Assembly (NCBI RefSeq): GCF_036924535.1
Contig: NZ_JAZHRT010000001.1
Span: 620,001 to 684,000, forward strand
DNA from: Bradyrhizobium sp. AZCC 2262
GTDB taxonomy: Bacteria; Pseudomonadota; Alphaproteobacteria; Rhizobiales; Xanthobacteraceae
Reading direction: 5' to 3'
DNA length: 64,000 nucleotides
The notes under the pieces were generated by a model, which saw only the letters and a list, made by a program, of their open reading frames with translations, was not told the origin of the DNA and made no database searches. This document shows positions 17,988 through 26,679 of this stretch, in pieces. The position numbers and the translations under genes are program-made. The number at the start of each line of letters is the position of its first letter. Within the stretch, counting starts at the first letter, position 1.

Positions 17988-18172
17988 GACGCGTCTCCGT
18001 CATCGAGCTTGTGCTGGTCCAAAAGATCGCCGGCGCGATCCTTGCGACGTTCATCGAGAGTACGTTCGGCTTTGGTCCGGCCAAACCGTGCACGGTTGGC
18101 GTCGGCCTGCCTTGCCGATTGTTCCTTCTCGCTACGCTTCTTAAATCGCTTCAGGTTGATCACGTCAGCCAT
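17984..18172 (-). CDS. DUF4169 family protein
   Basis: The 62-aa, highly charged protein starts MADVINLKRFKKRSEKEQSA, the conserved opening of DUF4169. ATG at 18172 has GGAGG at ideal spacing; the longer frame to 18205 does not. The rest is basic and helical (ANRARFGRTKAERTLDERRK). It is coupled to the RHH gene and lies about 280 bp downstream of fumC on the same strand. The function is unknown. Confidence 0.8.
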   Translation of the reverse strand: MADVINLKRFKKRSEKEQSARQADANRARFGRTKAERTLDERRKDRAGDLLDQHKLDDGDAS

Positions 18173-18449
18173 GTTCGCCTCCATTATCCGGCGACTCGAA
18201 GGCATGATAATTCATTGGCTGGAAAAACGTCTTCACATCGTGCGCAAGCAAATTGGATCGTCATTCAGAATCCCCGTGTAGCGCTTACTGATAGCACCAA
18301 AAAATATATTTCGCTCTGCGAAAACCGAATAATGCTTTGCTCCTACCATGCGTCGACGTAACCGCGATAGATGATCAACCTCATTCTTCAGCAATGATCC
18401 ATAATTTATATCTCTCTCCCGTAGTTTCCCGGGGGCGTCGCGGCGGCGA

Positions 18450-19865
18450 TCAGCCCGGGTGTGTCATTTTGTCCGGCTGCACCAGGCGTTCGAATTCGGC
18501 GGCGTCGACAAATCCGAGGCGTACAGCCTCTTCCTTCAATGTTGTTCCGCGCGCGTGCGCCGATTTGGCGACCTTCGCCGCGTTGTCGTATCCGATCTTC
18601 GGTGCCAGCGCGGTGACCAGCATCAGCGAGCGCTCCATCAAATCGCGGATTCGCTTTTCGTCGGCGCGTATGCCCACCACGCAATGTTCGGTGAACGAAC
18701 GCGCCGCGTCCGACAGCAGTTGAATGGAATGTATCATACAATATGCCAGTACGGGCTTGTAAACATTCAATTCGAAATGTCCCTGACTCCCGGCGACGGT
18801 GACAGTTGTCTGGTTGCCGAACACCTGACAGCAGACCATGGTCATCGCTTCGCACTGGGTCGGATTGACCTTGCCGGGCATGATCGATGAGCCCGGTTCG
18901 TTTTCCGGCAGGATCAATTCGCCGAGACCGGAACGCGGGCCCGAGCCCAACAGGCGAATGTCGTTGGCGATCTTGAACAGGCCGGTCGCCACCGAATTGA
19001 TCGCGCCATGCACCATGACATAGGCGTCGTTGGAAGCCAGCGCCTCGAATTTGTTCGGCGCGCTGGTGAAGGGCAGCTTTGTGATTTTCGCGACGTGGCT
19101 GGCAAACAGCTTTGCAAATCCCGGTTTCGAGTTGAGGCCGGTGCCGACAGCAGTTCCGCCCTGCGCCAGCGGGAACAGATCTTTCACCGCGACGCGCAGC
19201 CGCGCGATGCCGCTTTCGACCTGGGCGGCATAACCGGAGAATTCCTGTCCGAGCGTTAGCGGCGTCGCATCCTGGGTGTGGGTTCGTCCGATCTTGACGA
19301 TTTTTGCGAAGGCCTTTTCCTTCCTGCGCAATTCGCGATGCAGCTCAGTGAGCGCCGGAATCAGGTCGGCGATGATGCGATCTGCCGCGGCGATATGCAT
19401 CGCGGTCGGAAATGAATCGTTCGACGACTGGCTCATATTGACGTGGTCGTTGGGGTGAACCGGCTCCTTGGCGCCGAGTTTGCCGCCTAGCAACTCGTTG
19501 GCCCGGTTGGCGATCACCTCGTTGAGGTTCATGTTGCTCTGGGTGCCGGAGCCGGTCTGCCAGACGACGAGAGGAAAGTGGTCGTCGAGCTTGCCTTCGA
19601 TTACCTCGCGTGCGGCGCGGGTGATGGCGCCGGCGCGCCGCGCATCGAGCAATCCGAGCTCACGATTGGTTTGAGCAGAGGCGAGCTTGACGATACCGAG
19701 GGCATGGACGATCGCCATCGGCATGCGATCCTGGCCGATTTTGAAATTCTGTCGCGAGCGTTCGGTTTGCGCGCCCCAATAGCGATCGGCGGGAACGTCG
19801 ATCGGACCGAAGCTGTCGGTCTCGCTGCGGGTGGATTTGTTTCCGGATGTTTCTGATCGAGCCAT
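18450..19865 (-). CDS. fumC: Class II fumarate hydratase
   Basis: The 471-aa protein interconverts fumarate and L-malate in the TCA cycle, in the cytoplasm and without an iron-sulfur cluster. Diagnostic segments are [45 protein letters not shown] and the lyase signature [13 protein letters not shown] near residues 325-335. The length matches the family (about 460-470). It begins [13 protein letters not shown]4169 and RHH genes follow on the same strand. The 244-bp gap 18206-18449 downstream is AT-richer and holds no gene. Confidence 0.96.
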   Translation of the reverse strand: MARSETSGNKSTRSETDSFGPIDVPADRYWGAQTERSRQNFKIGQDRMPMAIVHALGIVKLASAQTNRELGLLDARRAGAITRAAREVIEGKLDDHFPLVVWQTGSGTQSNMNLNEVIANRANELLGGKLGAKEPVHPNDHVNMSQSSNDSFPTAMHIAAADRIIADLIPALTELHRELRRKEKAFAKIVKIGRTHTQDATPLTLGQEFSGYAAQVESGIARLRVAVKDLFPLAQGGTAVGTGLNSKPGFAKLFASHVAKITKLPFTSAPNKFEALASNDAYVMVHGAINSVATGLFKIANDIRLLGSGPRSGLGELILPENEPGSSIMPGKVNPTQCEAMTMVCCQVFGNQTTVTVAGSQGHFELNVYKPVLAYCMIHSIQLLSDAARSFTEHCVVGIRADEKRIRDLMERSLMLVTALAPKIGYDNAAKVAKSAHARGTTLKEEAVRLGFVDAAEFERLVQPDKMTHPG

Positions 19866-19938
19866 GCGTAATGTCCGTTGCGCCGTGAAAATGGCGTAAC
19901 GTGCACACTACAGCTTAGCGAATTTTCTCGCGCGCAGA

Positions 19939-20457
19939 TTATTTCTTGCGGAAACGATCCAGCCGAACCACTTCCGCGCCTTCGCCACCCTTCGCCGGCT
20001 CGTCCTTGCTTTCCGCGGCGGGCTCCGGCGCGGCAACGGGCAGGGCGGCGGACGGCGCCGGAACTGTCGGCAGCTTCGCTGCTGGTGCCTCGGCCGTCGC
20101 CTCTGACGGCTCGAATTGCAGTCCGAACTGCACCGAAGGATCGAGGAAGCTCTTGATCGCCGCGAACGGCACCACCAGTCGCTCGGGGATGCCGCCGAAC
20201 GACAGGCCGACCTCGAAACGATCCTCTGTCACCACCAGGTCCCAGAACTGATGCTGCAGGATGATCGTCATCTCTTCCGGATATTGCGCCAAGAGCCGCG
20301 GCGACAGCTTCACGCCGTCGGCGGTGGACAGGAAGGTGATGAAGAAATGGTGCTCGCCCGGAAGGCCGTGTTCGGCGGCGTCGGTCAGCACGCGGCGCAG
20401 CACCCCGCGCAACGCGTCGCGCGCCAGCACGTCATAACGGATGTGATCGGTCGCCAT
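19939..20457 (-). CDS. sspB: SspB-family ClpXP adaptor
   Basis: The 172-aa protein has the SspB core (residues about 5-115), including LPGEHHFFITFLSTADGVKL and YPEEMTIILQHQFWDLVVTE. A Pro/Ala/Glu-rich flexible linker follows, ending in a short basic tail, EVVRLDRFRKK. This is the family layout: a peptide-binding domain, a tether and a C-terminal ClpX-binding module. SspB delivers ssrA-tagged proteins to ClpXP. The ssrA RNA gene lies 150 bp upstream on the same strand, which supports the assignment. Confidence 0.88.
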   Translation of the reverse strand: MATDHIRYDVLARDALRGVLRRVLTDAAEHGLPGEHHFFITFLSTADGVKLSPRLLAQYPEEMTIILQHQFWDLVVTEDRFEVGLSFGGIPERLVVPFAAIKSFLDPSVQFGLQFEPSEATAEAPAAKLPTVPAPSAALPVAAPEPAAESKDEPAKGGEGAEVVRLDRFRKK

Positions 20458-20590
20458 GGTCGTCCTGTTACGTTGAATGGCTGCCGGTCCCCCGACTCGC
20501 CCCTTTGCCCCATGCTACTCCGGCGGGAGCCGCAGGTCAGCAGGCGTGACGGAGCGAATTTGCGGCAGAACGGCGTCATCGGGCGGAAAT

Positions 20591-20630
20591 GGAAAGAATA
20601 AAGTGGAGGCTTCTGTTGCCAGGTGCCTCC
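20591..20630 (-). terminator. Intrinsic terminator of ssrA
   Basis: On the minus strand GGAGGC (20630-20625) pairs with GCCTCC (20610-20605) across a 14-base loop, followed by the T-rich ACTTTATTCTTT. It lies at the 3' end of the tmRNA coding piece and may also form its last helix. Confidence 0.6.
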
Positions 20631-20925
20631 GAACCCCGCCTAGCGGAGCTTAACCCACTAGGACTTTAGACTTGGTCTTTCAAACTGCGTTACGCAGCCT
20701 GAGCAACCGGAGCATAGTTGTCGTTTGCAACTATTGCATAGCCCGATAACGGCGGAACCATACCGAGAAAAAACTCGCCCTTTACGCCCTCGTCGATCCT
20801 GGTTCGCCCCCGCCGAAACCCATCCCCGGGAAGGGGTGGGCTTGGGTGGAGGCGCCGGGTACTGCCCCCGGGTCCGAATGGTTTATTGCGACGGTCATTT
20901 ATTTCCATAGCCGGCGAACCGGCAC
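20605..20925 (-). ncRNA. ssrA: Two-piece, circularly permuted tmRNA
   Basis: Minus strand. The acceptor piece comes first (about 20925-20847). It begins with a GCCGG-TTC-GCCGGC hairpin and ends in CGCCTCC plus discriminator A; the CCA is not encoded. After a spacer of about 35 bases the coding piece starts at 20811 with GGGGGCG, which pairs with CGCCTCC. The third pair is G-U, the alanine identity signal. GAACCAGGATCGACG follows, the tmRNA D-loop region. The tag frame (20728-20690) reads ANDNYAPVAQAA then TAA. TATATT at 20935-20930 is a likely -10 box. The piece ends are approximate. Confidence 0.9.
20690..20728 (-). other. tmRNA proteolysis-tag reading frame
   Basis: The resume codon GCA at 20728-20726 opens a 12-residue tag, ANDNYAPVAQAA, with TAA at 20692-20690. 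The ending hydrophobic-plus-AA pattern is the ClpX degron type. ATAGTTGCA directly upstream of the resume point is typical tmRNA context. Confidence 0.9.
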
Positions 20926-21350
20926 CCCCAATATAAGGTGCAAGTTTGGAGAAAAATAGGGCCGAACGCACTGAACAGGAAGGGAACGCGGTCCGCCGGA
21001 CTTTCGGTTTGGTGTCGCTCAGTTGCGGTTTCGCCACGGATTCGAGCATTCCCGAAATGCGACGGGCGCGGGCTACGTCCCGGCGCCGCACGAATTTTCG
21101 GCAGTCGGCCGCGCGGATCGCGCTGCTGGTCGCCAAGCGCTCCGGGGTGCTGCGGTACGCAATCGCAAAGGTTGCGATCTGCAGCCCTCTTGATAGGCCT
21201 GATTGAATTTTACGATTTCATTTGCCATTCGGCTCGGAGGCGTTTTGGGTTTTGCTGGCGTTGTCTGAGGAAACTCGCTACGCAGTTTCCGGGACAAGCA
21301 TACCTGTTATCCAATCAACGGGCGAAGCCCGCTTTGGGGGAGGAGTATCC
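20926..21350. other. Intergenic region between ssrA and tctB
   Basis: This 425-bp stretch carries the ssrA promoter at its left end and, presumably, the tctBAC promoter at its right. Several open frames cross it on both strands, but none has a credible start, domain or composition. A strong GGGGGAGGAG ribosome site ends it just before tctB. Confidence 0.5.
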
Positions 21351-21851
21351 ATGGACGCTACGCCGGGCCAAGCGCCGGTAAAATCTGTCATGCCAAAGTG
21401 GGTTCGCGGCCCGCAGGACTTCATCGGGGGAATAGCCCTGATGGCTATCGCCTTGTTCGCCCTTTGGGCGTCGAGCGACCTGCAGGGCATGCGCGGATTC
21501 TCGTTCGGCGCCGGCACCGCGCCGCGGATGTTCGGATTTCTGCTGCTGGGCCTCGGCGCCGCCGTCACCCTCGTCGGCGTTCTGAGCGAAGGCGCGCATC
21601 TTGCAAAATACCACTGGCGAGGTCCGCTGTTCGTGTCGCTGGCGATTCTGTCGTTTGCCATCACGATCCGGCCGATGGGAATGATCTTCGCGGCCATGAC
21701 AAGCTTTCTAGTCTCGGCTTGCGGAACGGCGGAGACGCGGTGGATAGAAACGCTGATCGTCGGGGCCTGCCTGACGGCGTTTTGCGCTCTTTTGTTTCCT
21801 TACGCGCTCGGTCTGCCTTTGCAGCTCCTGCCGACTTTCATGATCCGTTGA
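21351..21851 (+). CDS. tctB: Tripartite tricarboxylate transporter, small membrane subunit TctB
   Basis: The 166-aa protein has about four transmembrane segments, starting FIGGIALMAIALFALWASSD and including FGFLLLGLGAAVTLVG. The motif GTAPRMFGF is characteristic of TctB. ATG at 21351 follows GGGGGAGGAG. It is the small membrane component of the secondary TctABC carboxylate importer, with tctA seven bases downstream and tctC after that. Confidence 0.88.
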   Translation: MDATPGQAPVKSVMPKWVRGPQDFIGGIALMAIALFALWASSDLQGMRGFSFGAGTAPRMFGFLLLGLGAAVTLVGVLSEGAHLAKYHWRGPLFVSLAILSFAITIRPMGMIFAAMTSFLVSACGTAETRWIETLIVGACLTAFCALLFPYALGLPLQLLPTFMIR

Positions 21852-21858
21852 GGGCCCG

Positions 21859-23424
21859 ATGGGAGATCTCTTTTCAAATCTTGGGCTCGGCTTCGGCGTC
21901 GTTTTCCAGCTCGTACAGTGGACGCCTGCCTTTCTTGGCGGGGCTTCGATTCCGATCCCCGTCAACATTCTGCTGTGCCTGATCGGCGCGCTGGTCGGCA
22001 CGCTGGTCGGCGTGCTGCCGGGCATCGGCACCATCGCCACCGTGGCCATGCTGCTTCCGATCACCTTTGGTCTGCCGCCGGTGGGGGCGCTGATCATGCT
22101 GGCCGGCATCTATTATGGTGCGCAGTATGGCGGCTCCACCACGTCGATCCTGGTCAACATTCCCGGTGAGGCCGGGTCTGTGGTCACCGCGCTTGACGGC
22201 TTCCAGATGGCCAAACAGGGCCGCGCCGGTCCGGCGCTGGCGATCGCTGCGATCGGCTCGTTCTTCGCCGGCTGCGTCTCGACCGTTCTGATCGCCGTGC
22301 TGGGCGCGCCGCTCACCAAGCTCGCGCTGGCCTTTGGACCTGCCGAATATTTCTCGCTGATGGTGCTCGGCCTGATCTTCGCGGTCGTGCTTGCGAAGGG
22401 TTCGGTGCTGAAGGCAATCGCGATGATCGTACTGGGTTTGCTGCTTTCGATGGTGGGATCCGACATCGAAACCGGCGCGTCGCGCATGGCCTTCAACATT
22501 CCCGAACTGGCCGACGGTCTCGGCTTCGCCACGGTGGCGATGGGGCTGTTCGGTTTTGCGGAGATCATCCGCAATCTCGATGTCGGCGGCGAAAGCGATC
22601 GCGAACTGGTTCAGCAAAAGGTCACGGGCCTGATGCCGACCAAGAAGGACATGATCGATTCCACGCCGGCGATCCTGCGCGGCACCGTGCTTGGATCGAT
22701 CCTCGGCATTCTGCCGGGCGGCGGCGCCGTGATCGCATCGTTCGCGGCCTACACGCTCGAAAAGAAGGTTTCGAAAACACCGCAGAAGTTCGGCCGCGGC
22801 GCGATCCAGGGCGTTGCGGCGCCTGAAAGCGCCAACAATGCCGCGGCGCAGACCTCGTTCATCCCGCTGCTGACGCTCGGCATTCCGCCGAACGCGGTGA
22901 TGGCGCTGATGGTCGGCGCGATGACCATTCACGGCATCGTGCCCGGTCCTCAGGTGATGCAGAAGCAGCCGGAGCTCGTCTGGGGCATGATCGCCTCGAT
23001 GTGGGTCGGCAATTTGATGCTGCTCGTCATCAACCTGCCGCTGGTCGGCATCTGGGTGCGGCTCTTGCGGGTGCCGTATCGCCTGATGTTCCCGGCCATC
23101 GTGATCTTCTGTTCCATCGGCATCTACTCGGTGAACAACGCCCCGGTCGATGTCGTCCTCGCCGGTGCGTTCGGGCTGGTCGGCTACTGGCTGGTCAAGC
23201 ACGATTTCGAGCCGGCGCCGCTGCTGCTCGGCATGGTGCTCGGGCCGTTGATGGAAGAGAACCTGCGGCGGGCACTTCTGATCTCACGCGGTGACTGGTC
23301 AGTGTTCCTGACCCGGCCGTTGTCGGCGGTGCTGATGGCAACCGCCGCTACCCTGCTCGTGCTGGCCGTCCTGCCAACGCTGCGCAAGAAGCGCGACGAG
23401 GTTTTCGTCGAGTCCGAGAACTAG
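21859..23424 (+). CDS. tctA: Tripartite tricarboxylate transporter, large permease subunit TctA
   Basis: The 521-aa protein has about twelve membrane segments and the TctA hallmarks GTLVGVLPGIGTIATVAMLL, YYGAQYGGSTTSILVNIPGE and a second repeat with LGSILGILPGGGAVIASFAA. ESANNAAAQTSFIPLLTLGI is the conserved second-half motif. It forms the transport pathway with TctB and receives substrate from periplasmic TctC, using ion coupling rather than ATP. Confidence 0.95.
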   Translation: MGDLFSNLGLGFGVVFQLVQWTPAFLGGASIPIPVNILLCLIGALVGTLVGVLPGIGTIATVAMLLPITFGLPPVGALIMLAGIYYGAQYGGSTTSILVNIPGEAGSVVTALDGFQMAKQGRAGPALAIAAIGSFFAGCVSTVLIAVLGAPLTKLALAFGPAEYFSLMVLGLIFAVVLAKGSVLKAIAMIVLGLLLSMVGSDIETGASRMAFNIPELADGLGFATVAMGLFGFAEIIRNLDVGGESDRELVQQKVTGLMPTKKDMIDSTPAILRGTVLGSILGILPGGGAVIASFAAYTLEKKVSKTPQKFGRGAIQGVAAPESANNAAAQTSFIPLLTLGIPPNAVMALMVGAMTIHGIVPGPQVMQKQPELVWGMIASMWVGNLMLLVINLPLVGIWVRLLRVPYRLMFPAIVIFCSIGIYSVNNAPVDVVLAGAFGLVGYWLVKHDFEPAPLLLGMVLGPLMEENLRRALLISRGDWSVFLTRPLSAVLMATAATLLVLAVLPTLRKKRDEVFVESEN

Positions 23425-23483
23425 CCTGCGGCGGTGGGCCGCAGGCCGGGGTCTGTTCGGCCCCGGGCGAAATGCTAAAGAGC

Positions 23484-23511
23484 AAATGCCGGCTTGGGAG
23501 AGCCGGCATTT
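23484..23511 (+). terminator. Perfect 11-bp hairpin between tctA and tctC
   Basis: AAATGCCGGCT and AGCCGGCATTT flank a six-base loop TGGGAG; TGTTTA follows. It lies in the 112-bp tctA-tctC gap and may stabilise or partly terminate the upstream transcript, allowing different levels of membrane and binding subunits. Confidence 0.55.
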
Positions 23512-23536
23512 GTTTACGGGCTCAAGGATTTTCAAC

Positions 23537-24520
23537 ATGAACTGGCATGGACGCTCGCTTGCGGGCGGTTGTCTGGCTGCGCTTGCCGGGCTGGCATTGC
23601 TATCTGCGCCGGCGCAGGCTCAGACCTATCCGACGCGCAGCATCACCATGATCGTGCCGTTCGCGGCAGGCGGTCCGACCGATGTCATCGCTCGCATCGT
23701 CACCGGCCACATGGCGCAGACGCTCGGTCAAACCATCATCATCGAGAACGTGGTCGGCGCCGGCGGCACCACCGCCACTGCGCGCGCGGCGCGCGCCGCC
23801 AATGACGGCTATACGCTGATCACCGGGCATATGGGCACGCATGCGGCCTCGGTGCCGCTTTATCCCAAGCTCGCCTATCACCCGGAGAAGGATTTCGAGC
23901 CGGTCGGGCTGCTCGCCGGCACGCCGATCCTGATCCTGGCGCGCAAGGACCTGCCGCCAAAGGACCTCAGGGAATTCATCGCCTACGTCAAAGCGAACGA
24001 GACCAAGGTCAACGCGGCGCATGCCGGCGTCGGCTCGGTCTCGAACGTATCATGCGAGCTGCTGAACTCGGTCCTCGGCGTCAAGCCGATCGGCGTCCCC
24101 TTCAACGGCACGGGACCTGCGATGAACGCGCTGGTGGCCGGGCAGGTCGACTACATGTGCGACCAGATCGTCAACGCCGTGCCGCAGATCAACGGCGGCA
24201 CCATCAAGGCCTATGCCGTGGCGACGCCCGAGCGCAACCCGTCTTTGCCAAATGTTCCCACCACCGCCGAGGCCGGCCTGCCGGCCTTCCAGGCCCAGGC
24301 GTGGAACGCGATCTTCGCGCCGAAGGGAACGCCTGCGGATGTCGTCGCCAAATTGAACGCCGCGGTCGTCAAGGCGCTCGATGACGAGGGCGTGCGCAAG
24401 CGCCTGCTCGATCTCGGCAGCGTCATCCCGGCTCCGGCCGATCGTACGCCGGCCGCATTGGGAACCCTGGTGAAGAACGAAATCGCGAAGTGGACGCCGG
24501 TGCTCAAGCCGGTGAATTAA
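23537..24520 (+). CDS. tctC: Tripartite tricarboxylate transporter substrate-binding protein (Bug/TctC)
   Basis: The 327-aa protein has a signal peptide ending SAPAQAQ and then the Bug/TctC opening YPTRSITMIVPFAAGGPTDV. NDGYTLITGHMGTHA and VPFNGTGPAMNALVAGQVDY are family-conserved. ATG at 23537 has AAGGA upstream. It is the periplasmic receptor of the tctBA transporter. The usual operon order is tctC first; here it is last and separated by a strong hairpin. The ligand, probably a carboxylate, cannot be told from sequence. Confidence 0.92.
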   Translation: MNWHGRSLAGGCLAALAGLALLSAPAQAQTYPTRSITMIVPFAAGGPTDVIARIVTGHMAQTLGQTIIIENVVGAGGTTATARAARAANDGYTLITGHMGTHAASVPLYPKLAYHPEKDFEPVGLLAGTPILILARKDLPPKDLREFIAYVKANETKVNAAHAGVGSVSNVSCELLNSVLGVKPIGVPFNGTGPAMNALVAGQVDYMCDQIVNAVPQINGGTIKAYAVATPERNPSLPNVPTTAEAGLPAFQAQAWNAIFAPKGTPADVVAKLNAAVVKALDDEGVRKRLLDLGSVIPAPADRTPAALGTLVKNEIAKWTPVLKPVN

Positions 24521-24695
24521 CCCACATAATCAAGGCGATGGACGAGGGGTGGGACGCAGGTTCCGCTCCTTGTCGTTTGCGGCCGGAATCATCATTTTTC
24601 CGGGTATAATCGGTGTGTGAAGCCGAATCGGCGTGTCGATCGGATGTCCCGGCCGCTAAATTCGCCGTTCTGATAAAAGGCCTGAAGCACCAGCG

Positions 24696-25490
24696 ATGAA
24701 CCAGTATCACGACCTGCTCGAACGTATCCTCTCCGACGGCGCGGAAAAGCACGACCGTACCGGCACCGGCACGCTGTCGATCTTCGGTCACCAGATGCGG
24801 TTCAACCTGTCGGCCGGGTTTCCGATGCTGACCACCAAGCGGTTGCCGCTGAAGGCGATCGTGCACGAATTGCTGTGGTTTCTCGCCGGCGACACCAACA
24901 TCAAATATCTCAAGGATAACGGCGTTTCGATCTGGGATGAATGGGCCGACGCCAACGGCGATCTGGGCCCGGTCTACGGATCGCAGTGGCGCTCGTGGCC
25001 GGCGCCGGACGGGCGCAGCATTGATCAGATCTCCAACGTCGTCGACATGATCAAGCGCAACCCGGATTCGCGGCGGCTGATCGTGAGCGCGTGGAATCCG
25101 GCCGACGTCGACAAGATGGCGCTGCCGCCCTGTCACTGCCTGTTTCAGTTCTACGTCGCCAACGGCAAGCTCTCTTGCCAGCTCTATCAGCGTTCCGCCG
25201 ATGTGTTCCTCGGCGTGCCCTTCAACATCGCGTCCTATGCGTTGCTGACCATGATGGTCGCGCAGGTGACCGGATTGAAGCCCGGCGATTTCGTGCACTC
25301 GCTCGGCGACGCACATCTGTACTCCAACCATCTCGAACAGGCGCGGCTGCAACTGACGCGGCCGACGCGACCGTTGCCAGTCATGAAGATCAATCCTGAT
25401 GTGAAGGATATCTTCGCGTTCCGTTACGAGGATTTTGCGCTCGAAGGCTACGATCCGCACCCGCACATCAAGGCCGCAGTTGCTGTATGA
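24696..25490 (+). CDS. thyA: Thymidylate synthase
   Basis: The 264-aa protein has the same length as the E. coli enzyme. It methylates dUMP to dTMP using methylene-tetrahydrofolate. The active-site cysteine is Cys146 in [12 protein letters not shown]; the [20 protein letters not shown] segment binds substrate. An exact TATAAT at 24605-24610 is a possible -10 box 86 bp before the start; no good -35 was found. A GNAT gene and folA follow closely, so dTMP synthesis and dihydrofolate recycling are co-localised. Confidence 0.97.
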   Translation: MNQYHDLLERILSDGAEKHDRTGTGTLSIFGHQMRFNLSAGFPMLTTKRLPLKAIVHELLWFLAGDTNIKYLKDNGVSIWDEWADANGDLGPVYGSQWRSWPAPDGRSIDQISNVVDMIKRNPDSRRLIVSAWNPADVDKMALPPCHCLFQFYVANGKLSCQLYQRSADVFLGVPFNIASYALLTMMVAQVTGLKPGDFVHSLGDAHLYSNHLEQARLQLTRPTRPLPVMKINPDVKDIFAFRYEDFALEGYDPHPHIKAAVAV

Positions 25491-25509
25491 GTAGCGGTGT
25501 GAGCATCTG

Positions 25510-25995
25510 ATGTCCCTTCTGATCCGCCGTGCGCGGTCCGGCGAAGCAGGACTTGTCCTGTCCTTTGTTCGCGAACTCGCCGAATACGAAAAGCTGTTGC
25601 ACGAAATGGAGGTGACGGAGATCGACATCGGTGCGGCGCTGTTCGGCGCCAATCCGCGATTGTTCTGCGAGATCGCCGAGTGGGACGGCGAGCCGGTCGG
25701 CTTCGCGGTCTGGTTTCTCAATTTCTCGACCTTCAGCGGCCGCTCCGGGATCTATCTGGAAGATCTGTTTGTCCGTCCCGCGTTGCGCGGCAAGGGCATC
25801 GGCAAGGCGCTCCTGGTGCATCTTGCAAAAGAATGCGTGACGAACGGCTGGTCGCGCTTGCAATGGTCGGTGCTCGACTGGAACACGCCGTCGATCGAGT
25901 TCTATAAATCGCTCGGCGCCGAACTGATGGACGAGTGGACGGTTTGCCGTGTCGGCGGTCCGGCGCTGACGGCACTCGCGAAAGGAGGGCGGTAA
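25510..25995 (+). CDS. GNAT-family N-acetyltransferase
   Basis: The 161-aa protein has the GNAT acetyl-CoA loop DLFVRPALRGKGIGKALLVH (R-G-K-G-I-G) near residues 85-105 and the C-terminal WNTPSIEFYKSLGAEL motif. The overall layout resembles the spermidine/thialysine acetyltransferase (SSAT) branch. It lies 19 bp after thyA, and its TAA overlaps the folA start by one base (TAATG), indicating one operon. Substrate is unknown; a polyamine or amino acid is a family-level guess. Confidence 0.88.
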   Translation: MSLLIRRARSGEAGLVLSFVRELAEYEKLLHEMEVTEIDIGAALFGANPRLFCEIAEWDGEPVGFAVWFLNFSTFSGRSGIYLEDLFVRPALRGKGIGKALLVHLAKECVTNGWSRLQWSVLDWNTPSIEFYKSLGAELMDEWTVCRVGGPALTALAKGGR

Positions 25996-26507
25996 TGGAA
26001 ATCGTTCTCATCGTGGCGGTCGCCGAGAATGGCGTCATCGGGCACGACAATACAATTCCCTGGCGCCTGAAATCCGATCAGCAGCGCTTGAAGGCGATTA
26101 CCTTGAACAAGCCCGTGGTGATGGGACGCAAGACCTTCGAATCGCTGCGCCGGCCGCTTCCGGGCCGGACCAACATCGTCGTCACGCGTGATCCGAGCTA
26201 CCGAGCCAACGGCGCCGTCGTCACGACGTCGTTCGAAGATGCCCGTGCGATCGCGCATGGTGACGCACTGCGGCGTTTCGCCACTGAGATTGCCGTGCTT
26301 GGCGGCGCGAAGGTCTATGCACAGTGGATGGCCGTGGCCGACCGCCTGGAAATCACGGAAGTACATGCCCGGCCCGAGGGCGATACGCATTTCGCCGCAA
26401 TCGATGTGATGGCTTGGGAGGAGGTGGCGCGGGTGCGGAATCCGGCTGGCCCCGACGACAGCGCCGATTTCTCCTATGTGACATTTCGCCGGCGTAAGCA
26501 GCATTAA
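25995..26507 (+). CDS. folA: Dihydrofolate reductase
   Basis: The 170-aa protein reduces dihydrofolate to tetrahydrofolate with NADPH. It shows VAVAENGVIGHDNTIPWRLK, the acidic residue Asp28 in KSDQQRLK, and VVMGRKTFESLRRPLPGRTN. ATG at 25995 is preceded by AAAGGAGG and overlaps the GNAT stop. The arrangement regenerates the folate oxidised by ThyA. The 172 bp after it carry TTGTAA-16-TATAAA (26578-26605), a plausible promoter for hflK. Confidence 0.95.
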   Translation: MEIVLIVAVAENGVIGHDNTIPWRLKSDQQRLKAITLNKPVVMGRKTFESLRRPLPGRTNIVVTRDPSYRANGAVVTTSFEDARAIAHGDALRRFATEIAVLGGAKVYAQWMAVADRLEITEVHARPEGDTHFAAIDVMAWEEVARVRNPAGPDDSADFSYVTFRRRKQH

Positions 26508-26679
26508 CCTCGCTAACCAATGTTTGCATTGACAATTATGGCGTCAGGCATAGCTGCTTCGAGCGGTAAGCTTGCGTTGTAAGGGGCCTAGCGGTCCCCT
26601 ATAAAGCCGGGCGGATATGCGAGGCTTAAGGCATCCTGCCCCACAGGCGGACCCGGGCCCCCCGCAGAGGAGAGTTTAT

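Noticed and set aside
20690..21136. Minus-strand frame of 148 codons ending in the tag sequence
   Set aside because: Its final residues are the tmRNA tag frame; the rest crosses tmRNA structure and is not a protein gene.
20938..21381. Plus-strand frame of 147 codons upstream of tctB
   Set aside because: No ribosome site, no recognisable fold, and it runs past the strong tctB start in another frame.
24504..25721. Minus-strand frame of 405 codons
   Set aside because: Antisense to thyA, which has its full length and the active-site cysteine.
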